A stretch of 64,000 bases of DNA from Capnocytophaga sp. ARDL2. Its GTDB lineage: Bacteria > Bacteroidota > Bacteroidia > Flavobacteriales > Flavobacteriaceae. The stretch is from contig NZ_CP168034.1 in the NCBI RefSeq assembly GCF_041530365.1, positions 62,001-126,000 of the forward strand, read 5' to 3'. Position numbers and translations under genes: made by a program. Positions 63,793-64,000 of this stretch are shown one piece after another (the stretch's first letter is position 1; the number at the start of each line of letters is the position of its first letter). The notes beneath the pieces are model-generated. The model made no database searches. It was given only the letters and a program-made list of their open reading frames with translations, and was not told the origin of the DNA.

Positions 63793-63984
63793 TTATTGTA
63801 GGTCTTTTTTGCTAATTTCTGTTTTTACTCTTGCGATATCTCTTCTAATTGTTCTCAACTGCAAAGGATTCGCAATAGGAGAAATAGCGTGTGCATTTTT
63901 CAACTCAGTGTACTGATTTGTCAACTCTCCAAGTTTCGCTTGTAACTCAGCTGAAGATAGATTATTTAGTTCTTGTTTTTTCAT
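63793..63984 (-). CDS. rpmC: 50S ribosomal protein L29
   Basis: This 63-residue helical protein starts MKKQELNNLSSAELQAKLGE and ends RRDIARVKTEISKKDLQ. It sits at the polypeptide exit tunnel. It is the rightmost gene of the window; rplP should follow beyond the edge. Confidence 0.97.
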   Translation of the reverse strand: MKKQELNNLSSAELQAKLGELTNQYTELKNAHAISPIANPLQLRTIRRDIARVKTEISKKDLQ

Positions 63985-64000
63985 AATGATCTAAAATTAA

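Noticed and set aside
1-64000. CRISPR array, tRNA or rRNA genes
   Set aside because: No regularly spaced direct repeats and no recognisable cloverleaf or rRNA sequence were seen on either strand.

Overview
The window looks like a chromosomal segment of a gliding or T9SS-bearing member of the Bacteroidota, most likely Flavobacteriaceae. The evidence is an AT-rich sequence with TAnnTTTG-type -7 promoter elements, type IX secretion cargo with C-terminal sorting domains, a PorP/SprF protein, an alternative-complex-III-type cytochrome c, a DUF4199 protein, and an RNA-polymerase/ribosomal-protein operon in the order typical of the phylum. I cannot name the genus. I saw no tRNA, rRNA or CRISPR array.

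Layout. Positions 1-1775 hold the start of a cytochrome c gene running off the left edge, a divergent SPOR-domain gene and a decayed secreted-protein gene. Positions 1874-12990 hold an MsbA-like exporter, a phosphohexomutase, a two-gene lipoprotein/membrane cassette of unknown function, a GT2 glycosyltransferase with a DUF4199 protein, a 2-oxoacid dehydrogenase E2 and an acyl-CoA carboxylase beta subunit. Positions 13285-24588 hold a broken polyphosphate kinase 2, small exported proteins, an Xaa-Pro aminopeptidase, a periplasmic thioredoxin-like protein, two adjacent POT peptide transporters, an RsmB-type rRNA methyltransferase and a Tet-like MFS exporter. The peptidase and transporter genes, together with pepT further on, suggest a peptide-using metabolism.

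Positions 24672-45858 hold two paralogous T9SS cargo genes (one intact, one frameshifted), HU, fmt, a RecQ helicase, thioredoxin, a PorP/SprF gene next to a 1773-residue T9SS type-B repeat protein, a NifU-type scaffold, pepT, rlmN, an FAH-family hydrolase, a DnaQ-type exonuclease, phoH, a SAM hydrolase and ilvE. Positions 46026-50898 are an imelysin iron-uptake-type cluster that is doubly broken: the di-heme cytochrome has a 4-bp duplication and the porin is split by a complete IS982-family element with an 8-bp target duplication. Positions 51156-53470 are an SOS cassette, umuD-umuC-SRAP. Positions 53547-63984 are carA (frameshifted) and the spc/alpha ribosomal operon from rpmC to rplQ, with rpmJ and a structured leader upstream of rpsD.

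Two features run through the window. First, at least seven genes carry small indels, many in A/T homopolymers, so either the assembly has length errors or the genome is decaying. Second, several intergenic regions are built from one mosaic family of short repeats, including a 19-nt exact inverted match between copies 15.8 kb apart and a perfect 18-bp palindrome. The best candidates for undescribed biology are the lipoprotein/4-TM cassette at 6258-7767, the umuDC-SRAP cassette with an altered SRAP active-site residue, and the structured intergenic elements near 21.1 kb and 23.2 kb.
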